DNA of 64,000 nt from Linnemannia elongata (Eukaryota > Mortierellomycota > Mortierellomycetes > Mortierellales > Mortierellaceae), in assembly GCA_036320915.1 (NCBI GenBank), contig JAXBDG010000004.1:930001-994000 (forward strand), in the 5' to 3' direction. This document shows positions 1 to 12,109 of the stretch, piece after piece. The stretch's first letter is position 1, and the number at the start of each line of letters is the position of its first letter. Below the pieces are notes generated by a model, which had not been told where the DNA came from, did no database searches, and saw nothing but the letters and a program-made list of their open reading frames with translations. A program made the position numbers and the translations under genes.

Positions 1-2130
1 AACACCCTCATCACCGACAACATCTTCCAGTACCTCTCTCCAAGGGACACAGCCACCTGTCTAACAGTCAGCAAAACCTGGTACACCGTCGCCCACCTAC
101 ACCGCTGGAAATCCGTCACGCACTACTATACCCACCAACCCTGCATCTACGACGGCGACCCTTTAACAAATCCACGCTTCCAATGGTGGCAGCCAACCCG
201 AGACGATCGGTTCTTGGACGCCTTCGGGAAAATTCTCCCCAGCTGGCCTATCCACTCTCACTCCCCTTCTCCATTGATGTTTATTTCCGCAAAGCAGAAG
301 GAGTTGATTTGCAGGAACGCCTTTCGGGTCAAGAGTCTAAGGATTGACTACTCGGCCCAGAACCTGATGGATGTGCCGTTTGGGAACTTGACACGGTTCT
401 CGTTGAACTGTCGGTACATTTTGATCAAGGACCGAGCCGTAAACCCAGGCGTGGAGGATGAGAGGTTGAAGGAAGTGGCGTTGGAGGTGATTGCCAGGAA
501 TCCGAAGTTGAAGGAACTCGAGTTGTCGTATGTTGAATCCCATCATGGTTGGTATGGTTGGTATAGAGGCGACAACTCGCCCCCGCCGCTGTTCGCGGTG
601 CGTGTCCTTCAAGTCCTCCAACGTCACCACCACCAATCGTCATCAACATCTACTATCAACACCGACAACAACAATAACAACAACAACGAAAGTGGCCTCT
701 ATTCGCTGAAACTCTTTTGTCAGGGCAACTATAAAATGGATGACCTCTGCTCGGTCATCGAGAACTGTCCTCCCAGCCTTCGGGAACTCACCTTCCACGG
801 CTACTTCGAATACTATAATGAAAGACCCTTTCCTGTCGAACAAGTCTTGCTAGACCGGTTTACCGCCATCAAGAATAACAGCATACACAACAACTACTAT
901 GCCTCCGTTTCCACTACAACTACCAACTCTCTCATTCGACAAAGGACACCAAATCTTCGACTACTAAACATCGGCTACTTCTTCCCCGATCTCCGACGCT
1001 ATGAGGACAAAGCCAGCATCCCAGAAATAACCCTTTCCCCTATCCTGTCCTGCTTCCCAGATCTACAAGACCTCTTCTTACCCAAACTCTCCGACAACTG
1101 GATCTCTCTCAATTGTCCAGAATTGATCTCCATTCTCACCATATCTTGTCCTAGCTTGACGAATATCAACTTTGGAAACAACTTCGTCCCCGAGGAGCAC
1201 ATGCACCGCTTTCTCTTGTCCCTGCCAGAAGGCCAACTCCAGGAGATTACAATGACGATCCGTCCAGATTTCCTCGAACGCGTCCTGCCGATCCTTCTGG
1301 AAAGATCAGCATCGACACTTAAAGTCATTCGTCTGCGAGAGCTGAGCTCCGAGCAATGCGACATCCATCTGCAGCGGTCGAGTTATGTCCTAGAGATCTT
1401 GACCAGTTGTCCACGGCTCAAGACCCTTGCCATTGTACCCTCCCCCACAGATCCGTGGTCTCCTGAACTGCATCTTCACGACTTGTTGCAGAAGGACTGG
1501 GTCTGTTCCGAGCTCGAGGTCTTATCCATCGGTGTCCTAGATCTTGCCACCCCTTCAGAATCCAACGTCCTCAACAATGACAAGGACACACAGGAAGACA
1601 CAGAGACCACATCGACGGATAACCCAGAACTCGCCTTATACAGACAAAAGATCCAAACTCTCACATCCTTCTACCTTCACCTCAAGTCCCGCCTCCCACG
1701 CTTAACCACCCTTGACTTTCAATGGTCCAAATCCTGTAAAGACATTCCCTACGACTGCGCGGTCGAGTACTCCAACTCCCTCCTCACACTCGACAACCTC
1801 CGCTGGATGGGTCTGAGATGGTGGGCGATTTACGGCCTCAAGACTACAGCAGTCCGAGAGGCGCTCGGGGCACTGTCCAAGAAGGAGACTGAACTGTTTG
1901 AGAAATACATTTGGCAAGGAAAGGGGATCTATGTGTGGAATGACGAGGACGAGCGACGGGGCCGGTGGTGGGGCCAGACATATTGTTGCTCATATTGTAG
2001 GGACATGGAAGAGATGTGGTCACCGTGGGAGGATTGGGAGGAGGAGGAGGGTGTGTTTGAAGACTTGCATGATGCCTACAAGTCGCGTAGCAATAGACGC
2101 CGACACGGCGATGCCAAATGGAAGAAATAA
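1..2130 (+). CDS. F-box/leucine-rich-repeat protein, 5' end outside window
   Basis: The reading frame is open from base 1 to the TAA at 2128-2130, giving 709 residues, so the true start lies upstream of the window. The first ~45 residues resemble an F-box (DNIFQYLSPRDTA, then VSKTWY and a later RWKSV), the part that binds Skp1 in SCF ubiquitin ligases. Degenerate leucine-rich repeats follow (LKELELSYV, LRLLNIGYF, LQDLFLPKL, LKTLAIVPS, LEVLSIGVL, LTTLDFQWS), which normally select the substrate. A poly-Asn stretch lies near 665-690. The C-terminus is acidic and Trp-rich with a CCSYC motif. The substrate cannot be named; such genes form large families in zygomycete fungi (established knowledge). 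No intron is visible in this part. It converges on the BIR1 gene, 156 bp away. Confidence 0.85.
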   Translation, partial: NTLITDNIFQYLSPRDTATCLTVSKTWYTVAHLHRWKSVTHYYTHQPCIYDGDPLTNPRFQWWQPTRDDRFLDAFGKILPSWPIHSHSPSPLMFISAKQKELICRNAFRVKSLRIDYSAQNLMDVPFGNLTRFSLNCRYILIKDRAVNPGVEDERLKEVALEVIARNPKLKELELSYVESHHGWYGWYRGDNSPPPLFAVRVLQVLQRHHHQSSSTSTINTDNNNNNNNESGLYSLKLFCQGNYKMDDLCSVIENCPPSLRELTFHGYFEYYNERPFPVEQVLLDRFTAIKNNSIHNNYYASVSTTTTNSLIRQRTPNLRLLNIGYFFPDLRRYEDKASIPEITLSPILSCFPDLQDLFLPKLSDNWISLNCPELISILTISCPSLTNINFGNNFVPEEHMHRFLLSLPEGQLQEITMTIRPDFLERVLPILLERSASTLKVIRLRELSSEQCDIHLQRSSYVLEILTSCPRLKTLAIVPSPTDPWSPELHLHDLLQKDWVCSELEVLSIGVLDLATPSESNVLNNDKDTQEDTETTSTDNPELALYRQKIQTLTSFYLHLKSRLPRLTTLDFQWSKSCKDIPYDCAVEYSNSLLTLDNLRWMGLRWWAIYGLKTTAVREALGALSKKETELFEKYIWQGKGIYVWNDEDERRGRWWGQTYCCSYCRDMEEMWSPWEDWEEEEGVFEDLHDAYKSRSNRRRHGDAKWKK

Positions 2131-2131
2131 A
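2126..2131 (+). terminator. AATAAA polyadenylation signal overlapping the F-box stop codon
   Basis: An AATAAA hexamer shares its TAA with the stop codon of the F-box gene. If used, the 3' UTR would be only about 15-30 nt long. Only 156 bp separate this stop from the convergent BIR1 stop. Confidence 0.4.
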
Positions 2132-2286
2132 ATATTCATCGCGCTCTTCCTCCTCAAGCGATATTCTCATCGAACAAATTTGGAGATCTCAAGTGCATAA
2201 ACTACAATTATTATTATGTTACAAACGGGTGCGTTGCCTTGGCAGATAGAAAAAAGAGAAAGTGAAATAAGAGACAGGTAGACCAA

Positions 2287-5200
2287 TCATCCAGACATCC
2301 CATCGTCCAAGAGAGCCCTCCTTACACGGTTACTCTCCTCCTCAAACCGCTGGATCCAGGCCTCGGCAGCGACCTCAAGTGCCAGCACTTGTTCAGCCAT
2401 GCAAGCCCGATGGAACTCCTCAACAGTCATCTTAAGCTGCGCCTCCGAGAAGTTGGCCTCCTCCAACAGTCGTGTCCGCCGCCTGTGTTCCTCCGGGTCT
2501 GGATGCAGCCTCCTTCCCTTGGTATCGCCTCCCCCTCGCTGTTGTTGTTGGAGATGGCGAGAGAATTCCTTACGCGACGAAGAAGCAGTAGTAAGTTCCA
2601 GACCAGAACCAGGGGCTGCCTTCGCCGTAGATGCAACAAAGCCCTGTGCGCCTGCGGTTGGTTCACTAGCAACAGGCTTGATCTGACTTACACTAGACTT
2701 GAATGACGTTGCCTCTGCTATTGGCGCTGGCTGTGCTTGAGGCTGAGGTTGAGGTGGCTGCGTTGGTGGTGGCGGCGCATGAGTCGATCTGCTTGCCGTA
2801 AAGTCCGGGTCAACATCCAGATCCTCGTCAACATCCAGATCCTCTAGGCGAAGGAGGTCCGTCGTCGACTTTTTCACCGGCGTCCTGACAAACGGTGACA
2901 TGGCTGCGGTTGTGTTGTTTCGACGAGATGCCGCTCCAATGGCCGAGAGAACGCGCGATACAGGCAATGCAGAAGGCGTCTTGTTCGGAGTCGTGGGGGT
3001 AGTCGAGTCAAAGAGAACCCTCGCCGTCTTCTTGGCCGGTGTCCGCATGAAACTCATGTCGGGGTCGTCCTCAACCTCAGACACCTCTGGGTCCTCAAAG
3101 AATGTATCAGCTTCCGACCTCCCAGTGATCTCCTTATGCTTCAATATCGGTGCCGCTGTCGCTGCTGCCGTCCCCGCCGCCTGTGTTTCTGCCTCTGCCT
3201 CTGCTGCTATTGCTGCTGCTTCTGCCAATGCTGCTGCTTGTCTCCGTTCCTTGTTCTGTGACCGACGAAGCTCTTTGACCTCCTCCCTCAGCGCATGCTC
3301 CGCGACGACCATCACTTCCGAGTTGGCATTCTCGTGCATCAAGGTCTCAAGGCGATCAATCAACATGCTCTGCTTCAGCTCTGGAGGAACTTGGTGTGAT
3401 CTGGTCGCCTTCTTAGGACTTGGTGACGCGAGCTGCGCAGGTTTACCCAGCCTGTCGCTGTGACTAGATCGCAGAGGGGACTTGACGTGTGCAGTACCAA
3501 TGACATCCTTGATCCGCTTTTGACGAGGCGTGATCCCGCGGAGAGGCTGTGCAGGCGTGCGTTTGCCATTGGGTGTCGACGTCATGAGACCTGCATCAAG
3601 ATGCCACTGTGAAGGCGAGACAAAGGGGCTTGTGAGCTCAGATGCAGTGCTGTCACGTCGATCCTCGTCCTCCCACCCTTCAATATCCATCCGAGAAGCT
3701 GCTCGTCTGACTGGGGTTGAAGGGTCGATAACAACAACGTTAGCATCCTCAATGTCCTCAAAGGTGACGGCTTGCCTGCGAGCAGGGGTTGATGGCATGC
3801 CCGTAGTGTTGCGGCTCTGGCGGAAGGTCGAGTCAGATTTCTGTCCTCGAATAGGTGTCTTGGCCGTCGATGGGGTGATGGGCGGTGGAGTAGAAGGAGG
3901 GGCGTCATGAGGGACAAAATGTGGAAGTTCCTGAGGGTCGTTGTGAGGGTTATCGTGAGAGGGATCGTGGAGGGGATCCTGAGTGACCTCCTCAAGAGCA
4001 TCCTCAAAAACATCCTGAGGGTCATCCTGAGTGTCGTCATGGGAGACATCTTGCGGGTTATTATGAGGGGCATCCTCAAGGACATCCTGAGGGACATCCT
4101 GAGGGGTATCCTCAACGACATTCTGAGGGGCATCCTGATGAGCATCCTGAATATCCTCAGTTTCTGACAGAGCCGCGCTCTCCGCGGGAATGGGTAATGT
4201 TGGTGCTTCGGCTAGGATGTCTTGCTGATCGCCTTCGGTTCCATTGTTGCCATTCTCCTCGGCTTCAAGCATATCCACTGAGGCAACCTCCCGCTGCTGC
4301 TCCTTCTCGTTCTCGGTCTCGTTCTCCTCCTCATTCCTCTTCTCCTGCACTGGCTCTTTCTCCATAACCACATCGACATCTGGTTGCTCGAAAATCTCAA
4401 TCAGCGGCTTGGTAGCCCGCTTCTTGGATGACGACGAGGAAGTCGATTTGGCAGTACGCTTCGTAGCCTTTGCAGTCGCCGCTTTCTTTTTCGGTTTGGT
4501 CGACAGCTGCGATATACTGTATTCCTCGTCCTCCAGCTTGATCTTCTTGAGTCGATCACGCTTCGTCTTTGTCGGCTGTGGTGAAACACTCCTAGTCGAC
4601 GAGCCCTTCTCAGAACCTTCTGAGGCATCGACTTCGGGTGAAGAGCGTCGTTGCCGTGTGTTGACTCTCCTCTGTCCTTGCACACCTTCGATGCCGCCTC
4701 CCATACCGGATGGACGCGCGTGGGCCTCACTCTCCACATCGCTCATCATCTCGCCCCACTCCTCTTCATCGGCCTCTTCCTCGTCGGCTACTAAAAGTTT
4801 CCGCCGCTTCTTGAGAACTGCTGGAACTTCCTGTTTTTTGCGAGATTTCGTGAGGTACAGAAACTGCGTATCGTCGACCAAAGACGGGTCCACTGAATCT
4901 TCGTCGGCGCGCTGGTTTCTCTTCCGCTGCGACTGCGACGATCCTGCTGATTGGTTGGATGCTATCGTTATTGCCGAAGTGGAACTGGCTGAGCTCATCT
5001 TACTTTTGGAGCTTCCCGTGGTCTTAGAGCTCCCGGCAGTTTTGATGCTCGATGCACTCCTTGATGCGCTCTTGGCACTCGACGTACTTTTGATGTCCTT
5101 TTTTGAAAGGATAGAGCCGAGAGGCTCGTTCTCCTCTTCAGCCTTGATCCTGGGAGTGCCCGTCCGAGAAGATGCCTTTGCTGAAGCCGCTGCCTGTCGT

Positions 5201-6391
5201 TTTAACCCTGCTTTTGGTGTCGCCTCACTACTGACTTGCATATCGAAATCAACGTTGCGTCCTGCAGGAAGCGCGACGGTGGCGTTTGATGAGCGACTGG
5301 ATGCTGATTCAGATGCTGCAGATTTTTGAGATCGACTGCTCTTCGCAGACTTTTTAGTCTCTGGTTTTGTTCTTCCTGCGCTATGCGTCGTCTGTAAAAA
5401 TGAATATATAAGCGAAAAGTTAACGACCGCTTTTCAAATAAGCGTGGGATTTTATGCCCACAAAAAGGTTGTGAAGAAAACCAAAAGCGGAAACAAGGAA
5501 ACTAACCAGGTTACTGTCTGACTCTGACTCTTCACCATTAACATACTGGGGTTTCCGCTTTTGTTTTGCAGCTTTGGCCGCTGAAGCTTTAGTTGGTGCT
5601 GCGGCTCTAGTCGCAAAGAATGGGCAGTTGGGTCGTCGTCTCTGATGCTCGTGCACTGGATCGTCCTCTATTTCCCATCCGTCAAGAGCCGTCTCACAGT
5701 ATGGACACTGCACATTGTCGTCCGAATCATCTGTGGGTGCATAGATGAATCCAGCGTTCGCCATCTATGAAAGATTGCGCAGTATGTTAGTATGCACATC
5801 CACGAATAATCTCTCCTACGCTGTCACAGATATTATATACGCGCGAACTGACTCACCCTCTTGGTAGTGCCGAACCACCCCTTTGTACGTTCATGAGGCC
5901 ACCATTTCCCAAACGTCTGAAGCCTGGCCTTGGTCATCCTCTCGCCTCTGGGTAAGTTTTCCTCGTCATCCCAGTGGAAGGGGAGCCCATCCTCGACAGG
6001 GTAAATAGATTTGACAATAGCCCAGCAGCAGTTTCTCGAATGGCTCAAATGCTCCTCGAAAGGGTCGTCGTCTTCGGTCCAGCCATCAAGAGATTTCCCG
6101 CAGAGAAAGCAGACCACATTGTCTGGAGAACTTGAGAACGGCTTCCAGTAGAATCCTGCCTCTGCAAGCTACGATAGACACAACCAAAGATAAACGACGT
6201 AAGCTTAGTTTCCAGCTGCAATACTGTGTCAGTAAACAAGGCTGTATTTTCAGCAATACACCTGTTGATGCAAGTGGGAGCTTATGTCGTACCGACGAAG
6301 GCGTAGCTCGAAATGTCTCGGGATGAGGCCAGGACCGTGTTCCTCGAGTGAATGAATCGATCCTTTCATCGACCGTCAGCATCGGCGTCAT
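2287..6391 (-). CDS. BIR1: BIR-domain (survivin/Bir1-like) chromosomal passenger protein
   Basis: Four exons read 6391-6293, 6168-5857, 5764-5507 and 5391-2287, all joined in phase 0, giving 1257 residues. There are two BIR zinc-binding domains. The first has ligands C53, C56, H73 and C80 (CFLCGKSLDGW, then the DDPFEEH block); the second has C157, C160, H177 and C184 (CPYCETALDGWEIEDDP). Two N-terminal BIRs on a very long disordered tail are the hallmark of fungal Bir1/Cut17, the survivin subunit that works with Aurora kinase and INCENP at centromeres and the spindle midzone. The tail is Ser/Thr/Lys-rich and holds many SP/TP sites, an acidic PQDV-type repeat block, an Ala/Glu coiled coil (EEVKELRRSQNKERRQAAAL) and a conserved-looking helical C-terminus. 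The start ATG at 6391 is the first one that precedes the Arg-x-x-SF/WPH start of BIR1; ATG 6382 is an alternative. Confidence 0.9.
3935..4150 (-). repeat. Degenerate coding repeat in BIR1 (PQDV/H-D-D-P type)
   Basis: On the plus strand the motif CATCCTGAGG and close variants recur every 12-24 nt. In BIR1 this encodes an acidic run of units such as TPQDV, APQNV, DPQDV and HDNP. It is low-complexity and likely variable in length between strains (inference). Confidence 0.75.
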
Positions 6392-9300
6392 CCTGTCCTG
6401 ACCGTGCTTGTATTGAAGAGCGAAATACGATTCCGGGCAAGTCTCGTCGTGTAGATAATAACGAAGAAGACGCGATCTTGTTCCTGGGACGACTTGAAAG
6501 GCAAATGAACAAAAGGCGAGAAGGTGGTGGAAGCACAACAAATAATATGTGCTGTAAGGTGGAGGCATCACGTGCAATGTGACGTCGATTATTTGCTTTG
6601 GTGGCAACTTGTAGCAAAACTCGCAGGGCAGGCTCTTGCTCTCTTGGCTGCTTGCATCAGGACGCGAAAGGAATATGTGTTCTGGCAAAAAAGAAAAGAA
6701 AGGAAGAGGAGAGAGAGGACAAAACAAATCCAAAAAAACGCGCACCTTCGCTGGTAACCTGGAGAAAATAGTAAACAAGAAAAGCATCACCTCCAACCCC
6801 GAGTGATTTTGTTTTCTACCCTTCTGCTGCTCGGACCTATTCATGTTCGTCTTTTCCGGTTTTTTCTTACTGCCAAGTTGTCAAGCCTTTGTCTTTGTTT
6901 ATCTCCATAACAGAATATAGAATACATGTTACGCCATTTTTTCTTTCACCATCAAGTTTAGTGTTCATCTTTATCTCCCATTACATATTCACATATGCTG
7001 AAGTTAACTTTCAAAAGGGAGATGGTTTGTGTAAATTATGAGTTCACTTTTTTTATTTTGCTTTTCTCCGCAAGCATTACAATGATGACAGGAAAGCAGG
7101 CAAGGAAACAAGTTTTTTTGTTTACATCCCGCACTGTTTGCCGCTATACCATGTCGTAACAGTAACGCCCATCCCTCTTTCCTGAAATAGTGTAAAATCC
7201 CGATGCTAGTTAGTTTTCAAAGAGTGGGACGAATCGGAGAAGGACAAGCACGACGTTCTAGGCAGTGGGTCTTTTTCTTTTTCTTACTATGAGTTCTCTC
7301 ACCTTTGTCGCAGCGAGTTTGGCCCCTGTCAATTGAATGGACGCAATATGGCTAAGAAAGGGATTTGGTAAGGAGCAAGGGCCTTTTAGTTCAGAAGACA
7401 ACGACCAACCAGCCAAGGAAAAAAAATCAGGAAGTGTAAAAATAAATGGATGAAGGATCGCCAAGCTTCGAAGCACTTGCCAGTGAGAAGGCCTCGGGAA
7501 GGCTCCACAAAGCATTCAACCAAATGCATGCTTGCCTCCTTGTATTGGTTTGTGTTTGTGAACAAGAGGCAAGCTAGCTAGCGAGGCCAGAACAATCATC
7601 CATTATTTAAACAAAACTACTGTACGTACATGTAGGCATGGGGGTATGGCATTGAAAACGCTAGGCCGGATCTGGGTAAGAAGGGACCAAGAACAAAACA
7701 AGCTGATTGGTCCATTTCAGTGGAAGGCTGAGAGAAGGAGGAGAGACGCGCGCAATGTTGCGCATCGACTCCGACTTACCACAACCCATCCCTCTTTCCC
7801 GCCCTTACTCCCCTCCTTTCTCTCTCCCTTCCCCTGTCTCCCTGCTCCTCCCCTTTCTTCCTTGACTCTATTGTTCGTGGAAGGGAGAGTTGATTATATG
7901 ACGATCGGATGACCAATGGACTGGGTTCATATGCCTTGGAGAAGAGAACGAGGTAGTGAGAGAGAAGAGGAGAGATGAGAAGACGTGAAAGAAGAAGTGA
8001 AAGGAGAAGAGGCGTGTGCGTTTGTGTTCCCGACCTTTGTTCATCAATCACTGTAAGAAGAATAAAAAGGACGGGAAAACTGGTTCTTTCAAACAGCTTT
8101 TTTTCTTTCTTCTTCCATCTCTCTCGTTCACACTCATCCCTTTGTTTACCTTTTTACCCTTCTTTTTCATTTGATCGCCCTTACTTGCCTGCACCTGCAC
8201 CTGCACCTTGGACAGTCCCTTTTTTCATAACTTCCCCCCTGCTTTGTGATCCTCTTGTCTGATTTGATCTTCCCTTCTTTTTCCTTCACACTTCGCTTTT
8301 TTTTTCCTTTCTTTGACAATCGATCTTTTTGCCCTCTCTGCAAACCGTTATCCCTGCAACTCTCTGCTAAACAAAGTTGTTTTCCCACGTTCAGTACATC
8401 TCTCTCTCTCCTTCTCTCTCCCTCTCTCCCTCTCTCCCACGCTCTCCCACCCCTTTCTCCACCTGCACCTCCATATTGTTCTTCTCCCACAACACCATTC
8501 TCAACCTTTTCAAACTTTCAAAACAGCTCCTGCATCGTTTCACTTCTTTTCTCTCCACAAAAATCATTATTCTTCAATACAACAATCAAACGCGTGTCCA
8601 ACAAACGACCACTCGTAGTCAGATCAGCATTCGACTCCACTGTGAACTAGGTAATGACCAACATACATTCTATACAAGGTTACAATCTATCTTTTTCTTT
8701 CACTTTTCCATTCAGAGATGTACCCCGATAAGGCGCGCTTACGACCCAGCGCGGTACGACAGGACACTCTCAGCCTCAGCCGTATGGCCTTCCATGTATC
8801 TTTCAATAATTGAGGCAAAATACAAGTGATGGATGGCTGTAGGGTATCTTACATGCGGCATCAAAAGAAAGCTGCGTGAGGAAGAGCTAAAGTCGATGCA
8901 AAACAAATACGCCTCATGCATCGCCTCCTATTTAAGGTGTCTTATCTTTACATCTATGTTGTTGTAGTGTGTTCAGGGTCACCGAGAGAAAGACATGCAG
9001 CTCGCGGTAGCATCGACATGAGGGCAAGGAAAGAGAGAAAGGACCATTAATGAGGAGGTGTTGTTGGTAAGCAGTGCAGCCCTGGAAGTTGAGCAAAAAA
9101 AAAAAAAAAACAAATGAAGGAAAAATAAATGTGGTCTACTTGGAGGCGAGTGAGACTGTGAGCAAAACAAAAGAAGGATCGCTACTCCAAACCCACGGCC
9201 ACCTTCAGTATTATTTTTGCATGCGACTCTATTTTTTTTGTTTCCATGTATGTGTATGGGTATGTGTGTTCCACTCGGCATGTTTTTTATGTGTGCATTT

Positions 9301-12109
9301 TGGTCTGGGACCCTGCTGTTCATTCGCCAGGCAACAGCAAAGTAGCCAAAATCACCCCTGGTCAATGCAACACTTGCATTAATGTCACTTATTTTGAGGG
9401 TTTCACCCCTGATCTACCAGAATCCGTGCAAAACGTCCAGCGAGAGAGAGAGAGATAAAAAGGCGTACAAGACGTATAAGAGGGACCCAAGCGTTATGCA
9501 AACTAGCTGATATCAAGAAAAGAATAAAAGAAAAAGAAGAAAGGAGGTGGTGCATGGGGCGTGGGGGTGTTGATTGTGAATCGGGCTGGGGAAGGCCAAG
9601 ATAGAGAGTGAGTGTGAGAGCAAGAGGAGAAGGGCGAGAGAGTTCTAGTTCCTGGGCGATAGAATTGTTCGGCTTCCTTATCGAGTGGGATGGTGGGTTG
9701 GGTTGGTCGCGGTTCGAAGTCCATCGAGTTCCTTTCAGTCGGCGCTTGGTTTTGCCACTATTTTCTGTGTTGTTGTTGTGGCTCTCGTTCTTTCACCACG
9801 TTTTTTCATTTTCCATCTGCTCCGAATTGCAATTTGCGCCCAATTTACTCTCTTCTCTCTCTCTGTCTGTTTCTTTTGGCCCGAGGTCTAGCTCAGCCTG
9901 GGGAAAGGATAAGAGTAAAAGTGAGAGAAGAGGTAGGGTAGTCTAGGTTTAAGGCGGGAAAGGGTCAAGTGTGAGCAAGAGTAGGGAAGATTTACTTCTA
10001 GTCTCTTTTTCCAATTTTTTGTTCATGTGGCAGAACACAAACGAAATAATCTTCTATCTATACCCACCCCGCCTGTTATTTGTTCACTCTATCGCGCTCT
10101 CCCCATCTACTCCCACCCATCTCTCTTTTTTCTCATGGTGAGCTCGAGTTCCTTTCGAAGGATTGTGGTATTGTTCATTTCGGACTAAGACAAAGAAGCA
10201 TGCAAGAAGAAAGGAACCAATGTTCTTAGAGAGTGGACAGACAGGAAGTCCTGGTCATTTGATCCCAATTCCACTAACCAGGCGCATTTGTTTTTCTTTA
10301 TTGGTTTCCCTTTGGCTCTCGAAGGCAAAAAAAGAACCAGGGTCGATACATAAATTGGTAGGCACTGTGGTCAACAGGCATAAAGCGGTATATTTTTTTT
10401 TATCTTTTTTTCTGTCCCCTCTTCATCTTCTTTCACTAATCGCATTATCGTATTAAATTATCACACTCGACTCAACGGCCCAAACCAAAAGGTAAAAGTC
10501 ATTCATTTACACATCAAATTGATCTAAAAGAACATGTTTGTAAGATGAGGCGTTGGAAGTCTGGGGTAGAAAGAGGTAGAAAGGGGAAGGAGAAAGGGAA
10601 AGAGTACACCAGAAAAATGTAGAATTTTGTTTGCGCAGGTTATGCAGGTGTTGAGCGGGATTTGGATTTTGAGGGGATGGACCATGCTCCATGCTCCATG
10701 CTCCTTTTTTGTTTTTGTTTTCGTCTATTTTCCTCTCTCTTCCCCTCTGTTTGTGGTTCTCTGTTGCATGCATGGAACCATCTGTCGCGTCGGATGTTGC
10801 ATGGTTGTGTTTATTTGGTATTTCTCTCGTAAACTCTCTTTTTTTTTTTTTTTTTTTCTTTTCTTTTATTTCGTACACATCCCCCACATTTCATGAGATT
10901 TTTTTTATTTTTTGCTTGCATTGTCCATTCCACTCCAAAAGCTTTGGCAAATAACATAAATAACAAAGATATCGAGGTACAACGACAAAACAATATGGAC
11001 AGCACTTTGTTATGAAAACAGCAATCTCCCGCAAATTGACTATCGCTCTCCATCCCTCCTCAGTTATCTCTCTTCGAGTGCTCTTTTGTGGCATATTACG
11101 GTATATTGGAACTAGCGCACCATCATGTTTCCAATCTTGTCTTCTGTGTCAGATACTTGAATCCGTTATACTCTGTTGATCTTGTTGTCGGCAATGTTTT
11201 TTTTATTGCCGTTGTTTGCTTGTGCAACCGGCGAATGGGTCGAAGAATGGAGTACAATGGAGCATTTAAAACAATCAATTTGTTCTGTATCTTGGCAAAA
11301 AAAAAAAATAACGGCCACCCTGCCTGACTTCTCTTTCCAATGGCGCTGTCGTTGAATGTTTTTTACTTCTGAATGACAATGTTTGTGGTACCGACAAAAA
11401 ACAAAATTCATGGCTATTTGCTTACTCTCCTTCTTGTGAAGTATTTGTTGGTTCCAATTGGAGACAAGGAGGAGTTCATCAAGACATATAAAGAGAGAGG
11501 TTCTCGCCCTTTTTTTCATTCTCTTTTTTTCTCTTCATTTGTTCTCCTACTACTCACATCTTCTCTATAATTCCAACAGTCGATTCTATCTCTTCTCTTT
11601 ATTTTTTTATCATTCATCTCAAATCACTTATTACCCTCCCTCCATCGCCCCTCACTCATCAGTCAAATCGACTATCAATTTTTGTCTTGATCTCTATCAC
11701 TCACTTGTTTCATCCTCTTTTCTCTTCTCTCTTGCTCACAACCAGCCACTTCAACTCGTTTTAGATCTCATTATTTTATTTTCTTGCTCAATCACCCTTA
11801 CGACCTGTCTCCTTTCATTCACCCATCCCAACCATACGCGTCCCAATCATCCAACCTATCAATCTCTCTCTCTTTCACGACCAAGGAAACGACGTTCTTT
11901 CAACTCGAACCAACCATCAACAAAACACCAATCAACACACGTTCTTTTACACCTCTCTCCTACCAGCAGTAACCCTACCTTCTACACATACAAACCTCTA
12001 TTCCCCTCACCAACACCCTTTTTCTTTACCCCTGTCGTCTCCCATCCGCCACACATACCAGCCCTTGTTCCTTGACCGATTGACGCCAACGAACAACAAA
12101 CATAAACAA
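6392..12109. other. Gene-poor stretch, 5.7 kb
   Basis: No open frame here resembles a known protein. 6392-7200 is the BIR1 upstream region. The plus strand becomes CT-rich at 8080-8560 and again at 11490-12109; the latter directly precedes a start codon and looks like a 5' leader. Homopolymer runs occur at 9094-9110 (A) and 10840-10858 (T). A possible splice pair (GTAATG at 8651, CAG at 8713-8715) lies before a 31-codon frame at 8718-8813. Otherwise I see no RNA gene or element. Confidence 0.6.

Noticed and set aside
4244..5329. 361-codon plus-strand frame across the BIR1 tail
   Set aside because: Antisense shadow of Ser-rich, low-complexity coding sequence; it has no domain and no splice or leader signals.
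9706..9730. GGTTCGAAGTCC, resembling a tRNA T-loop
   Set aside because: No acceptor stem, anticodon arm or D-arm can be folded around it, so it is not a tRNA.
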